Shown piece after piece: positions 34,992 through 43,649 of a stretch of DNA of 64,000 nucleotides; within the stretch, counting starts at the first letter, position 1, and each line of letters begins with the position of its first letter. Both the position numbers and the translations under genes were made by a program. Source of the stretch: Actinocorallia sp039871655 (GTDB lineage: Bacteria; Actinomycetota; Actinomycetes; Streptosporangiales; Streptosporangiaceae); assembly GCF_039871655.1 (NCBI RefSeq), contig NZ_JBDPLZ010000014.1:85443-149442 (forward strand). The letters run 5' to 3'. Under the pieces are notes generated by a model. It was not told the DNA's origin, did not search any database, and saw only the letters and a program-made list of their open reading frames with translations.

Positions 34992-37439
34992 TCACTCGTC
35001 GGGATCGAAGGGGTCGCCGAGCAGGTCCTCGCCCTGGCCTCCCGGCCGGCCCGCGCTCAGCGACCCGACCCTGGGCACGGCGGAGCGCAGGAAGACGATC
35101 CGCTCCTCCAGCCAGGGGTTCAGCTCGGTGAAGCATCTCGCGACCGTCTCGACGACCGGACGGGCCAGCGCCTCGGCCAGGCCGAACCGGAGCCGGTGCA
35201 GCGCGCTGTGGTGCCGCAGGTCTCGCAACTCGACATCGGACAGCGTCGACTCGCCGCCCTGGAGCGCGCCGTCCAAGGGCTTGCCGACGTCCTGGTGCCA
35301 GGGGAGGACCTGGTCCTCGGTGAACGGATAGGGGTCGGCGAAAGGGGCGTCGAACGCGGCGTCCAGCAGCTTCTTCAGCCTGGTGGTGATCCAGGTCGGA
35401 TCCGGGATCCGCTCCACCACACGCAGCCGCGCAGCGCCGTCGTCGTTCTCCAGGACGGCGAGCCGTTCGGCCAGCAGAGCGCGGCCATCCGGTGAGGCGA
35501 GCCGCCTCCCGGCCTGCTCGCGATACCGCGAGTGATCCTCGAAGACCATCTCCAACGCCTCGACGACCAGCTCGGCGGATTTCTCGCGGAGCCTGCCCAA
35601 GGCGAGGGCGAACGGCTCGCGGAACACGTCCGTGGTGTCGGCGAACACGATCTGCTCCCGGGGGTTCCAGCCCCAGTCGTCGTTCTCCTCGTCGTCGAAA
35701 CCGCTGCGGAAGCCGTTCTTCTGCGGCGTGGCCGGGTTGATCGTGCCGGAGGAGATGCGGTCGATCAGCGGACGCCACAGATCCCACCCGTACACGTGCA
35801 GCACGGCGTGCTGCCGGATACGCTCCAGCAGGCCGACCTGCGGCTCCACCAGGTCCAGGCTGCGCATCCGCAGGCCGTCCGGGTCGGTGAGGGCCCGATG
35901 GATCGCGCGGAGGTCGTCGAGCGCCCTGTACAGGTCCTGGACGATTGCGGTGAGGTCCTCGCGCTGGTCGTCGTCGGCCGCCGGGGCGGCCTGGGGGAAC
36001 AGTGTGCGGCGCAGCCGCGCCCACTCCCGCTTCAAGTGCGCCCGCATCCCGGCGAGCACCTGAAGCTCGATCTCCAGCGCCTCGTCGCGCAGATGGGCGG
36101 CGAGCCGGTCGCGCAGCGCCTGGATCCCGCCGTCCCGCATGTAGTCGCCGAGCAGCCGCGCCGCTGGCTGGTCGGTGCTCCGCAGCGCGCCCTCGGCGCT
36201 CAGCCAGCCGGCCCGCGGCCTGTCCGGATCGGCGGTGGTGAGCACGACCCGCCCGAACGACCCGCCCCCGAGCTGCTCCAGGGTGCGCAGGAGTGTGTTC
36301 AGAGAGTCCGAGCGGCGGCGCAGGTCGCCGAGCGTGACGGCGATGCCGTCCGGAACGACAGGCTCGACCAGGTCGAACTTGTTCGCGGCGATCAGCACCG
36401 ACTCGGCCAGGGCGGTGGACGAGTGGCGGCCGCCCTCCAGGAGTCCCGCGAACTTCGCGATGATCGACGTCTCGGGCTTGCCGGAGTCGATGACCTGGAC
36501 GAAGCTCGTCAGGCTGCCGATCTCGCGACGGCACAGCACCTCGTCGCGGTCCGCGCCGAAGGCGTTCAGGCCGGGGAAATCGAGGAAGACCACGCCCTGC
36601 GGGCCCACTGCATCGGCCAGGTCCCAGACCTCCGAGTCGACGGCGACCGTCAACGTGATCCTGTGGATCAGGCAGAACGCCGTACGGAGTGCCTCCTCGT
36701 CCAGCACAGACGCAGCCGTGATCTTCGGGCCGATCCTGCGCTCGGGGAACGCCTCGGGTGGTCTGCGGGAGTCGCTGATCACGACGGCGTGCTCGATCTG
36801 GTCGAGCTGGAGCGGGTGCCGGGGGCCCGGCGCGTCCGCGGCAAGCAGACCGGAGGCGGCGTCCAGGGCGTCCCGGATCTGGAGGAGCTGCCAGACCGCC
36901 TGGCGGACCCCGGCGTTCGCGGCAGGCGACCACCACTTGCGGGCGGCGTCCTCCAGCACCTCCCAGCCATCGGTGCGAGGGTTGTAGCCCTCGGGAACGG
37001 GGAGCGGGTAGACCGCGCTCAGGTTGTCCTCCTGCAGCTGGTGCTTGAGGCGTGCGAGCAATGTCTCGATGGAGGCGTCCAGCTCTCGGGGCGAGAGGAA
37101 GCTCACCGAGGCCGTCTTCAGACCGGGTCTCTCGCCGGTTGCGGCGGGACGCGCGTGGACGGCCGTGATGTTGCCCGTCGTGGGCTCCGCCGACTGCTTC
37201 AGCAGGCCCTCCACGCCCAGCAGCGTCGACAGCAGGCGGGACTTGCCCGCCGACATCTCGCCGACCAGGCCGACCATCGGTGGCGCTGCCGCGCGCTCGG
37301 CCAGCGCCGTCGTGAGGTCGAGGACGACGCGCACGGCCTCGGCGGACGCCTTGTCCCGCGGCGCCGTGAGCGCCGCCAACCGGTCCAGCGCCAGCTTTGC
37401 CTCGAGGTGGATCCGGCGGAGCCTCTCATAGGAGTCCAT
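34992..37439 (-). CDS. SrfC-like dynamin-type GTPase (cassette B)
   Basis: 815 residues. G1 GEMSAGKS (60-67), G2 Thr in EPTTGNITA, G3 FLDFPGLNA, G4 intact NKFD. The C-terminal half is helical with an acidic, Trp-containing insertion (FDDEENDDWGWNP) at the same place as the Asp run in the cassette A GTPase, and ends LPWHQDV and LHRLRFGLAEALARP. It is paralogous over its length to 19784-22351, but retains a normal guanine-specificity motif. It lies 12 bases behind the DUF4407-type gene, so the four genes probably form one operon. Confidence 0.82.
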   Translation of the reverse strand: MDSYERLRRIHLEAKLALDRLAALTAPRDKASAEAVRVVLDLTTALAERAAAPPMVGLVGEMSAGKSRLLSTLLGVEGLLKQSAEPTTGNITAVHARPAATGERPGLKTASVSFLSPRELDASIETLLARLKHQLQEDNLSAVYPLPVPEGYNPRTDGWEVLEDAARKWWSPAANAGVRQAVWQLLQIRDALDAASGLLAADAPGPRHPLQLDQIEHAVVISDSRRPPEAFPERRIGPKITAASVLDEEALRTAFCLIHRITLTVAVDSEVWDLADAVGPQGVVFLDFPGLNAFGADRDEVLCRREIGSLTSFVQVIDSGKPETSIIAKFAGLLEGGRHSSTALAESVLIAANKFDLVEPVVPDGIAVTLGDLRRRSDSLNTLLRTLEQLGGGSFGRVVLTTADPDRPRAGWLSAEGALRSTDQPAARLLGDYMRDGGIQALRDRLAAHLRDEALEIELQVLAGMRAHLKREWARLRRTLFPQAAPAADDDQREDLTAIVQDLYRALDDLRAIHRALTDPDGLRMRSLDLVEPQVGLLERIRQHAVLHVYGWDLWRPLIDRISSGTINPATPQKNGFRSGFDDEENDDWGWNPREQIVFADTTDVFREPFALALGRLREKSAELVVEALEMVFEDHSRYREQAGRRLASPDGRALLAERLAVLENDDGAARLRVVERIPDPTWITTRLKKLLDAAFDAPFADPYPFTEDQVLPWHQDVGKPLDGALQGGESTLSDVELRDLRHHSALHRLRFGLAEALARPVVETVARCFTELNPWLEERIVFLRSAVPRVGSLSAGRPGGQGEDLLGDPFDPDE

Positions 37440-37451
37440 GGGTCTCTCTCC

Positions 37452-38774
37452 TCACTCTTCCCGCATGTGGTTCATCCGCCAGCGCTCCCGCCACGCCGCC
37501 CGTCGCCGCTCGACCTCGTTGTCGTGGCGGCGGCGCAGGTCGCGCAGCCACGCCCGGCGGTCCTCCTCGCGGAGCTCGCGCTGCGCCGTGTGCGCCTCCC
37601 TGGCGCGCAGCAGGAGCGCCTGGGTGCTGATGCGGCGGGTGTAGCCGGTGTCCTTGTTGCGCAGCTTCTGGGAGAGGGGAAGCAGGTCGATCGCGATCAG
37701 GAGGATCCGGATGGCCCAGGGGCCGGCGGCGGCGATGACGTCGTCGGGGTGCGCGTCGAGGTAGCGGTGAAAGGCACGCTGCTGCTCGCTGAAGCCCTGG
37801 TTGCCGTAGATCTCGTTCTTCGCCTCGACCAGGGCCGGGGTCTTGCCGATCTCTTTGTCGTCATAGGCGGCGATGAGATCGATGCGCTCGTCGAACTTCT
37901 TCAGGTTCTTGCGCTCGGTGTCGATCGCCTTGTTCTTCTCGTCGATGTCCTCAAGGAGCCCGTCGTGCTTCTCCTTGAGGGCCCTCCACTGCCCGCCATA
38001 ACCTCCCAGTCCGGTGGTGCGATCTCCGCCTTCTCCGTTCTTCTCCTTGGCCATGAGATCCTGCGTCTCCTCGGCGTCTTCTTTCAGCTGCCTTCTGTCT
38101 TCGGTCAGCGTCGTTATCCGGTCCTCGAGCGTCTTCCTGCCGTTGTCCTTCTGCTGCTGCACGTAGACGGCGACCTCCTTGTCGAACGCCTCGCGGTGGA
38201 GGGTCGGCAGAGTCGCCTTGATCTCCTGCTGGAAGAGCAGCAGGATCGCGGTCTCCGCGACGAGGAAAGCAAGCACGAAGGCGATGGCGAGACGGACGAG
38301 ATAGGCCAGCCAGCGTCCGGGCTTGAACCGCCCCTTCTCCTCCGGGACGCCCAGCGTTTCGACCGAGAGCCTCCACTCGTCCCCGCCCTCCCGGTCGTCC
38401 TCTTCCTCGCCTCCGCCGCCGGGTGCGTCCTGGCGGAACTCCGTCAGGACGCCCTTGACCTGGCGTTCCCTGTACACGGGTTCCAGCAGGATCATCCGGT
38501 CGACCGACAGGATGACCAGACCCCAGAAGAGGCCGATGAGGAGTACCGGCCAGGCGAACCGGCCCATGACCACGCAGACGAATCCCGTGAACGTCGCCGT
38601 GCCCACCAGGGCCACGACGATGACGAGCGCACCGAGACCGGAATACCGCATGGCCTCCGCGCGAGTCGGCACCTCGGTGCGGTCCACGCCGGCGCACCAC
38701 ACCAGGAAACGGGTGATGCCTCCGATCTTTGGAGGCTCCAGATTCAGCGTGTTCTGCACGCTCGACCGCTCCAT
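37452..38774 (-). CDS. DUF4407-type membrane protein with coiled coil
   Basis: 440 residues. Four likely transmembrane helices: two near the N terminus (LGALVIVVALVGTATFTGF and VLLIGLFWGLVILSV), one near residue 165 (LAIAFVLAFLVAETAILLLF), and one near 360 (AIRILLIAIDLLP). Between the last two lies a long charged coiled coil. This order matches DUF4407 proteins. ATG at 38774 lacks a ribosome site; GTG at 38759 has GGAG 9 bases upstream and may be the true start. As first gene of cassette B it could anchor the GTPase/ATPase pair to the membrane. Confidence 0.8.
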   Translation of the reverse strand: MERSSVQNTLNLEPPKIGGITRFLVWCAGVDRTEVPTRAEAMRYSGLGALVIVVALVGTATFTGFVCVVMGRFAWPVLLIGLFWGLVILSVDRMILLEPVYRERQVKGVLTEFRQDAPGGGGEEEDDREGGDEWRLSVETLGVPEEKGRFKPGRWLAYLVRLAIAFVLAFLVAETAILLLFQQEIKATLPTLHREAFDKEVAVYVQQQKDNGRKTLEDRITTLTEDRRQLKEDAEETQDLMAKEKNGEGGDRTTGLGGYGGQWRALKEKHDGLLEDIDEKNKAIDTERKNLKKFDERIDLIAAYDDKEIGKTPALVEAKNEIYGNQGFSEQQRAFHRYLDAHPDDVIAAAGPWAIRILLIAIDLLPLSQKLRNKDTGYTRRISTQALLLRAREAHTAQRELREEDRRAWLRDLRRRHDNEVERRRAAWRERWRMNHMREE

Positions 38775-38843
38775 AGCGGGAGGATCTATGAATATCGCCG
38801 CACGAACCCCATCAGAGGAGGGATTGTCGGGGCCGGTTCACCT

Positions 38844-38987
38844 GTGCCCCGAGGGCATCACCACCGGCAGATCATCGACGCCTGGACCGGCCGTCTCGTG
38901 ACCACCCGCCGGCTGACCGCCACGACCGGCCACTTCGTCAACGACATCATCCCGCTCGGCGACCGCGCCGCGCTACTGCACTTCTAG
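38844..38987 (+). pseudogene. C-terminal remnant, possibly of a secreted glycoside hydrolase
   Basis: About 48 codons ending at TAG 38985-38987 read DAWTGRLVTTRRLTATTGHF, then IPLGDRAALLHF. This cadence is that of the C terminus of large glycoside hydrolases (beta-sandwich end: pleasant turns then ALLHF). No start or upstream domain remains, because the upstream DNA is the DUF4407 gene on the other strand. It is a gene fragment left by an earlier rearrangement. Confidence 0.4.
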
Positions 38988-39039
38988 CGGCTCGTTGACG
39001 TCGTGGGGGCTGCGAACCCGACCATCCGCGGCTCGGCGC

Positions 39040-39654
39040 TCAGTGGCGGCCGATCGAGCCGACCCAGCTCTCTGTGAGGACGTCCAGCATCTCGTCGCGT
39101 CCGACGCCCCAGGTTCCCGGTGTCCAGTGGCGCGCGACGTGGTCGAGCTCGGTGATGGCGATGACGCCGCGGAAGTGGCGGGTGCCGGCCGGGAACCGGT
39201 CGGCGCGGTCGAGCCCGTCCTTGATGTCGCCGATGGCCTCGTTCAGCCACTCGTCGAGGAGCGCGCGGATCTCGGGGTCGACGGCCGCGGCCTCTGAGGC
39301 GGTCGTGGTGTAGGGGCGGATCACGTCCCATCGTTGCGAGGTCGACGCGAGCCACGCGCGGATCCGCTCCCGCGAGCCGTCCTCGACCACGGCGACCAGC
39401 TCGCGCTCGGTCGACCCGCGCTCAGCGGAGGGGATCCGGTCGAGCGCGGCGTTGAGCCGCTCCGAGATGAGGGCCTTCATCAGGTCGACCTTGGAGGGGA
39501 AGTACGCGTAGAAGGTCACCCGCGTCGTCCCCGCCGCCGACGCGATGTCGTCGACCTTCGTCGACGCGTAGCCCTTCGACACGAACAGGTCCAGACCGGA
39601 GTCGAGCAGGAGCTTTCGCGTCATCTCCTTCTGTGCCTCACGAAGTGTCGCCAT
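39040..39654 (-). CDS. TetR-family regulator of the catabolic island
   Basis: 204 residues. The N-terminal TetR HTH is clear: GLDLFVSKGYASTKVDDIAS, then GTTRVTFYAYFPSKVDLMKA. The rest is the helical ligand-binding domain. ATG at 39654 is divergent from the DHA2 exporter with a 192-base gap. The 29-nt element in that gap is repeated before the operon at 41640, so one regulator probably controls itself, the exporter and the degradative genes in response to the substrate or an intermediate. Confidence 0.92.
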   Translation of the reverse strand: MATLREAQKEMTRKLLLDSGLDLFVSKGYASTKVDDIASAAGTTRVTFYAYFPSKVDLMKALISERLNAALDRIPSAERGSTERELVAVVEDGSRERIRAWLASTSQRWDVIRPYTTTASEAAAVDPEIRALLDEWLNEAIGDIKDGLDRADRFPAGTRHFRGVIAITELDHVARHWTPGTWGVGRDEMLDVLTESWVGSIGRH

Positions 39655-39725
39655 GCCCGCCAGCTTAAAGCACGGCGGTCGCGTTCCACCCTCACTGATC
39701 GCTCCGGATACTTGCTGCTCAGACT

Positions 39726-39754
39726 CTTGACGCGATGTCAAGCAATATGACACC
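39726..39754. promoter_or_regulatory. Shared 29-nt regulatory element, copy 1
   Basis: Starts with CTTGAC-GCGAT-GTCAAG, a perfect 6-bp dyad, and ends TGACACC. It agrees at 22 of 29 positions, without gaps, with 41559-41587. It lies between the TetR gene and the exporter and is the best candidate operator. Confidence 0.65.
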
Positions 39755-39846
39755 TTGCACACCCAGGTGATCGCGCTCACATCGGGCGGCCGATCCCGAG
39801 CGGTCGGAACCGATCGCCCGGCCCGTCGACAAGGAAGAAACCCGCA

Positions 39847-41457
39847 ATGTCCCAGACCGCTGCGCGCAAGCAGGGCTACACCGCCACGGTGGTCGCCGGC
39901 TGCTTCGCCGTGCTCCTCGCGCAGGTGGCGTACTCGCTGCCCGGCGCGCTCAACGGCACCCTCCAGCAGGAGTTCCAGACCACCGGTGCCGAACTGACCT
40001 GGATCACGGCCGCCTTCGCCATCCCCATGGTCGTCTTCGAGCTGACCACCGGCGTGATCGGCGACCTGTTCGGCCGCAAGCGGCTGCTGCAGGCGGGTGC
40101 TCTGCTGACCGTCGCCGGCTCGCTCGTCAGCCATGTCGCCGAGACGGTCCAGGTCCTGTGGGCCGGGCAGGTCGTCGCGGGCCTGGGAGCCGCGATCCTC
40201 TACCCGATCTCGCTCGCCATGCTGGCCGCGGTCAGCCCGTCGCCGGAGGCCCGTTCCAAGGCCATCGCCGTCTGGGCGGGCTTCCTCTCGATCGGTGCGG
40301 CCATCTCCCCGCTGATGGCCGGGTGGCTGGCCGCGGAGGGCAACTGGCGAACGTCCTACCTCGTGGTGGTCGCGGCGGCGGTCGTCTCGATCATCGTCAC
40401 TCAGTTCGCCGCCGACTCCTCGGCGCCGGAGGGACGCAAGCTGGACGTCCCCGGCCAGGTCACGCTGGCCCTCGGCCTGATCGCCATCCTCTTCGCCGCC
40501 ACGCAGGGCTCCGAAGCCGGCTTCGCCCGCCCCGAGATCATCGGCGCCTTCGCCGCGGGCCTCCTGCTCCTCGGCGCCTTCGTCGTCATCGAGCTGCGGA
40601 CCGACGTCCCGCTGCTGGAGCTCGGCCTCTTCGCCAACCGCTCCTACTCGATCGTCGCGATCGCCACGGTGGTCGGCATGTTCGCGTTCCTCGCGATCTG
40701 CTTCTCGATGAGCATCTGGCTCGGCGCGATCCAGCACCAGAACGCTCTGAAGATCGGCGTGCTGTTCCTGTTCATCCAGGGTCCGGCCTTCGTGCTGGTG
40801 CCGCTCGTCTCCCACCTGATCCGCGACTTCTCGCCTCGCCGGGTGCTCACCACCGGCTTCGCCCTCATCGCCGCCAGCGGCGTCTGGTGCTCGACGTTCG
40901 ACGTCCACGACATGAGCTGGACGCGGTTCATCGCTCCGATGCTGGCCCTCGGTATCGGTTTCGCGCTCACCGTCGGCTCGATCACGGCCGTCGCGATCAA
41001 CACCGTTCCGCTGCGGCTCGCCGGCATGGCCAGCGCCACCACCAACCTGCTCCGCGACTTCGGCTTCGCCCTCGGCCCGGTGCTCATCGCCGCGTTCGCG
41101 GTCAGCCGGGCGAACGGTGACCTGAGCGCCGGTGTCGGCAGGGCGATCGGCGAGTCCGGGCTCCAGCCGCCGTACACCGAGATCGCCGGGGGCATCGCCC
41201 ATGGGGGCGGTGCCATGGCGATCAACTCGATGCCGGTCGTGCTCGGCGCCGGTCCGGGCATGCCGCCGATGCCGATGCCGGAGGGCCTCCGCATGCTCGC
41301 GTTCGAGTCGCTCGGCAACGCCTACAGCCTCGCGTTCCTGGTCGCCGGCCTCTGTGCCGCCGCCGCCGCGGCTCTGACGCTGTTCGGACTCTTCGACTCC
41401 GAGCGCGCCGACGTCGAGGAGCCCCTGACCGGCGGGGACCTCCTCCCCGCCGGGTGA
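39847..41457 (+). CDS. DHA2-type MFS transporter
   Basis: 536 residues with about 14 hydrophobic helices, the DHA2 drug:H+ antiporter form. Helix 1-2 region QVAYSLPGALNGTLQQEF, loop 2-3 GVIGDLFGRKRLL, and the helix 5 region GAAISPLMAGWLAAEGNWR fit the family. ATG at 39847 follows AAGGAAG. It is divergent from the TetR gene and shares its promoter element with the following operon, so it probably imports the growth substrate or exports a toxic intermediate. An intrinsic terminator follows. Confidence 0.9.
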   Translation: MSQTAARKQGYTATVVAGCFAVLLAQVAYSLPGALNGTLQQEFQTTGAELTWITAAFAIPMVVFELTTGVIGDLFGRKRLLQAGALLTVAGSLVSHVAETVQVLWAGQVVAGLGAAILYPISLAMLAAVSPSPEARSKAIAVWAGFLSIGAAISPLMAGWLAAEGNWRTSYLVVVAAAVVSIIVTQFAADSSAPEGRKLDVPGQVTLALGLIAILFAATQGSEAGFARPEIIGAFAAGLLLLGAFVVIELRTDVPLLELGLFANRSYSIVAIATVVGMFAFLAICFSMSIWLGAIQHQNALKIGVLFLFIQGPAFVLVPLVSHLIRDFSPRRVLTTGFALIAASGVWCSTFDVHDMSWTRFIAPMLALGIGFALTVGSITAVAINTVPLRLAGMASATTNLLRDFGFALGPVLIAAFAVSRANGDLSAGVGRAIGESGLQPPYTEIAGGIAHGGGAMAINSMPVVLGAGPGMPPMPMPEGLRMLAFESLGNAYSLAFLVAGLCAAAAAALTLFGLFDSERADVEEPLTGGDLLPAG

Positions 41458-41478
41458 TCTGAGAGCCGCCTGACCGAG

Positions 41479-41513
41479 TCGAGGCCCCCGCTTCCCGGAG
41501 GCGGGGGCCTCGA
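41479..41513 (+). terminator. Intrinsic terminator after the DHA2 transporter
   Basis: A 13-bp stem, TCGAGGCCCCCGC at 41479-41491 pairing with 41501-41513, separated by 9 bases. It closes the exporter transcript and implies that the next genes use their own promoter. Confidence 0.8.
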
Positions 41514-41558
41514 CCTGTCCACACGCTCGGATAATTTAATTTACCTAGAGGCAACTTG

Positions 41559-41587
41559 CTTGACATGATGTAAATCCAAGTGACACC
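41559..41587 (+). promoter_or_regulatory. Shared 29-nt regulatory element, copy 2
   Basis: CTTGACATGATGTAAATCC followed by AAGTGACACC, 52 bases before the first start codon of the catabolic operon. It matches copy 1 at 39726-39754 in CTTGAC, GATGT and TGACACC. The AT-rich stretch just upstream (41530-41548) may carry promoter elements. Confidence 0.65.
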
Positions 41588-41639
41588 ATTCACATCGAGG
41601 CGTGACCGCAGTCACTCGCCGAGACCGAAAGGAGTTCCA

Positions 41640-42629
41640 GTGCTGGGTGCCCAGACCGCCGAGAACACCCCCGGCAGCGTCGTCAACACCGTCCTCGGCC
41701 CCGTTCCCGCACAGGAGCTGGGGGTCGTCGCGGTTCACGAGGCCCTGCTGTCGGTGGTCCCGGGAGCGGAGCACGCGTTCGACATCACCATCGACCGTGC
41801 CGAGATCTTCGAGACCCTGGCCGAGAAGCTGGAGGACTTCCGCAGGCACGGCGGCGGGACGATCGTCGACAGCACCGGCATGTTCCACGGGCGCGACGTG
41901 CGGCTGTACGAGGCCCTCTCGCGCACGACCGGCGTGCACATCGTCGCGTCGACGGGCCAGGGCCCCGAGGAGATGCTCGGCGGCTACTTCCTGACGCCGC
42001 AGACCAACCCGCCGACGCCGTGGCCGGCCGAGAAGTTCGCCGACCTCTTCGCCAAGGAGGTCACCGAGGGCATGGTGGTCCCCCGTGTCGAGCGGCGAGG
42101 CGCCGCGGGCCTCGTGGCCACCGCCGCGACCCTCGCGGGCATGACCGCGACCGACGAGAGCCTGTTCCGCGGTGCGGCCCGCGCCGCCCTGGCCACCGGT
42201 GTCCCGGTGTCCATCCGCTATGGGAATGACGCCGTACGCGACCTCGAGATCGTCCTGGACGAGAAGCTGCCGGCCGACCGCGTCGTCGTCGGCGGACTCG
42301 ACCGCAAGGACGCCGTCACGGCCGGAGCGCCGCTCGAGATCGCGGCTCGCGGCGCCTACGTCGCCCTCGACCACGTGGGCACCGAGGACGACGCCCACGT
42401 CACCGACGCCGAGCGCGCCGCCCTGGTCTCCGAACTGATCGAGGTCGGCCACGGCGACCGGATCCTGCTCTCGAGCAACGCCACCGGCGTGGCCAAGGGC
42501 CACCCCGCCGGAGACGTGCGCTACAGCCACGTCCTGACCGCTTTCGTCCCCCTCCTCAAGGGCCTCGGCGACGAGGACGTCCAGCGGATCCTCGTGGACA
42601 ACCCGCGCGACCTGCTGTCGGTGCGCTGA
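41640..42629 (+). CDS. Phosphotriesterase-like protein lacking metal ligands (likely pseudoenzyme)
   Basis: 329 residues from a GTG behind AAAGGAG. Fold and sequence follow the phosphotriesterase/lactonase family (VVNTVLGPVPAQELGVVAVH at the start, ILVDNPRDLLSV at the end). The expected HxH reads HEA, and the carboxylated Lys region, both later His and the final Asp are replaced (VSIRYGN, VVVGGLDRKD, LSSNATG). It therefore should not hold the binuclear metal site. The next gene encodes an intact relative, so this one may be a structural or regulatory partner. First gene of the operon. Confidence 0.85.
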   Translation: MLGAQTAENTPGSVVNTVLGPVPAQELGVVAVHEALLSVVPGAEHAFDITIDRAEIFETLAEKLEDFRRHGGGTIVDSTGMFHGRDVRLYEALSRTTGVHIVASTGQGPEEMLGGYFLTPQTNPPTPWPAEKFADLFAKEVTEGMVVPRVERRGAAGLVATAATLAGMTATDESLFRGAARAALATGVPVSIRYGNDAVRDLEIVLDEKLPADRVVVGGLDRKDAVTAGAPLEIAARGAYVALDHVGTEDDAHVTDAERAALVSELIEVGHGDRILLSSNATGVAKGHPAGDVRYSHVLTAFVPLLKGLGDEDVQRILVDNPRDLLSVR

Positions 42630-42678
42630 GCGCGCGGCAGCCCAAGACCGTCAAGTTCTTTCCCTAAAGGTGAGCGTT

Positions 42679-43635
42679 GTGTCGAGAGTGAACACCGTCC
42701 TGGGGCCGATCCCGACCGAGGAACTGGGTCTCGTGGCCGTCCACGAGCACATCGGGTACGGCATGCCGGGCTCCGAGCTGGACACGAAGTGGTGGAAGAC
42801 CCCCGAGCAGCGGTACGCGGAGACCATCCCGAAGCTGCGCCGGTTCCATGAGTACGGCGGCGGCACGTTCGTCGACGCGACCGGCATCTGCAACGGCCGC
42901 GACATCAACTACTACCAGTCGCTGTCGGAGAAGACCGGCGTGCACATCGTGGCCTCCACCGGCTTCGTCGGCGGCGACACCGCCCTGCCGTTCTTCGAGC
43001 GGGCGAGCGTGGAGTACCTCGCGGAGCACTTCGTCCACGAGATCACCGTCGGCATCGGCAGCACCGGCGGCAAGGCGGGGATCATCAAGGTCGGCGTCAG
43101 CCGGGGCGGCCGGATGACCGACCTGGACAAGCGCATCTACCGCGCGGCCGCCCGCGCCTCCAAGGCCACCGGGGTCGGCATCCTGACCCACCTGGCCATC
43201 GACGCCGAGAACGCGATCGCGATCTTCGACGAGGAGGGGCTCCCCCTCGACCGCGTGCTCTTCGGGCACGTCGACGACGGCGTCAACGCCGACAAGACCC
43301 GCGACACCTGGATCGCCGAGCAGGGCGGCCGGATCGGCTTCGACACCTTCGGCTACGAGACCGAGCTCCCGGACCCGCCGTTCTGGGCCCGTCCGCGCCG
43401 CCAGCGCCTGGACCACTTCCTCCGGTTCATCGGCGGCGAAGGCCGCATCAAGCAGGTGCTCGCCTCGGCCGACGCCAACTGCAGCCCGCTGGGCTGGCCG
43501 GGCGTGAAGGGCCACACCGTCAACTACATCTTCACGGACCTCATCCCCGACCTGCGCGCCGCCGGTCTCGACGAGGCCGCGATCAGGACCATCTTCGTCG
43601 ACAACCCCGCCGACTTCCTGGCGATCCAGAACTGA
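42679..43635 (+). CDS. Phosphotriesterase-like lactonase/hydrolase
   Basis: 318 residues, amidohydrolase TIM barrel. Metal ligands appear complete: His22 and His24 (VHEHIGYG), the bridging Lys in GIIKVGVSR, His in ILTHLA, His in VLFGHVDD, Asp in LASADANC. Such enzymes hydrolyse lactones, esters or phosphotriesters. GTG at 42679 has AAAGG 8 bases upstream; the in-frame GTG at 42670 overlaps that site. Paired with an inactive-looking paralogue just upstream. Probably opens a ring or ester early in the pathway. Confidence 0.88.
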   Translation: MSRVNTVLGPIPTEELGLVAVHEHIGYGMPGSELDTKWWKTPEQRYAETIPKLRRFHEYGGGTFVDATGICNGRDINYYQSLSEKTGVHIVASTGFVGGDTALPFFERASVEYLAEHFVHEITVGIGSTGGKAGIIKVGVSRGGRMTDLDKRIYRAAARASKATGVGILTHLAIDAENAIAIFDEEGLPLDRVLFGHVDDGVNADKTRDTWIAEQGGRIGFDTFGYETELPDPPFWARPRRQRLDHFLRFIGGEGRIKQVLASADANCSPLGWPGVKGHTVNYIFTDLIPDLRAAGLDEAAIRTIFVDNPADFLAIQN

Positions 43636-43649
43636 CAAGGACCAGAACC

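Noticed and set aside
32008..36936. 1,642-codon minus-strand frame that could fuse the cassette B GTPase and SrfB-like proteins
   Set aside because: The first 650 codons are an out-of-frame, Arg-rich reading of the GTPase gene at 34992-37439; the real SrfB-like start is the ATG at 34980.
15260..38774. Calling the cluster a known anti-phage system
   Set aside because: Dynamin-like and Hsp70-like genes occur in some defence loci, but no nuclease, NADase, TIR or recognised effector is present, so a defence role remains only one hypothesis.
31969..38987. Two plus-strand frames of more than 1,100 codons over cassette B
   Set aside because: Antisense to GTPase, SrfB-like and DUF4407 genes with clear motifs. 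Only the last 48 codons (to 38987) look like a real gene fragment and were kept separately.
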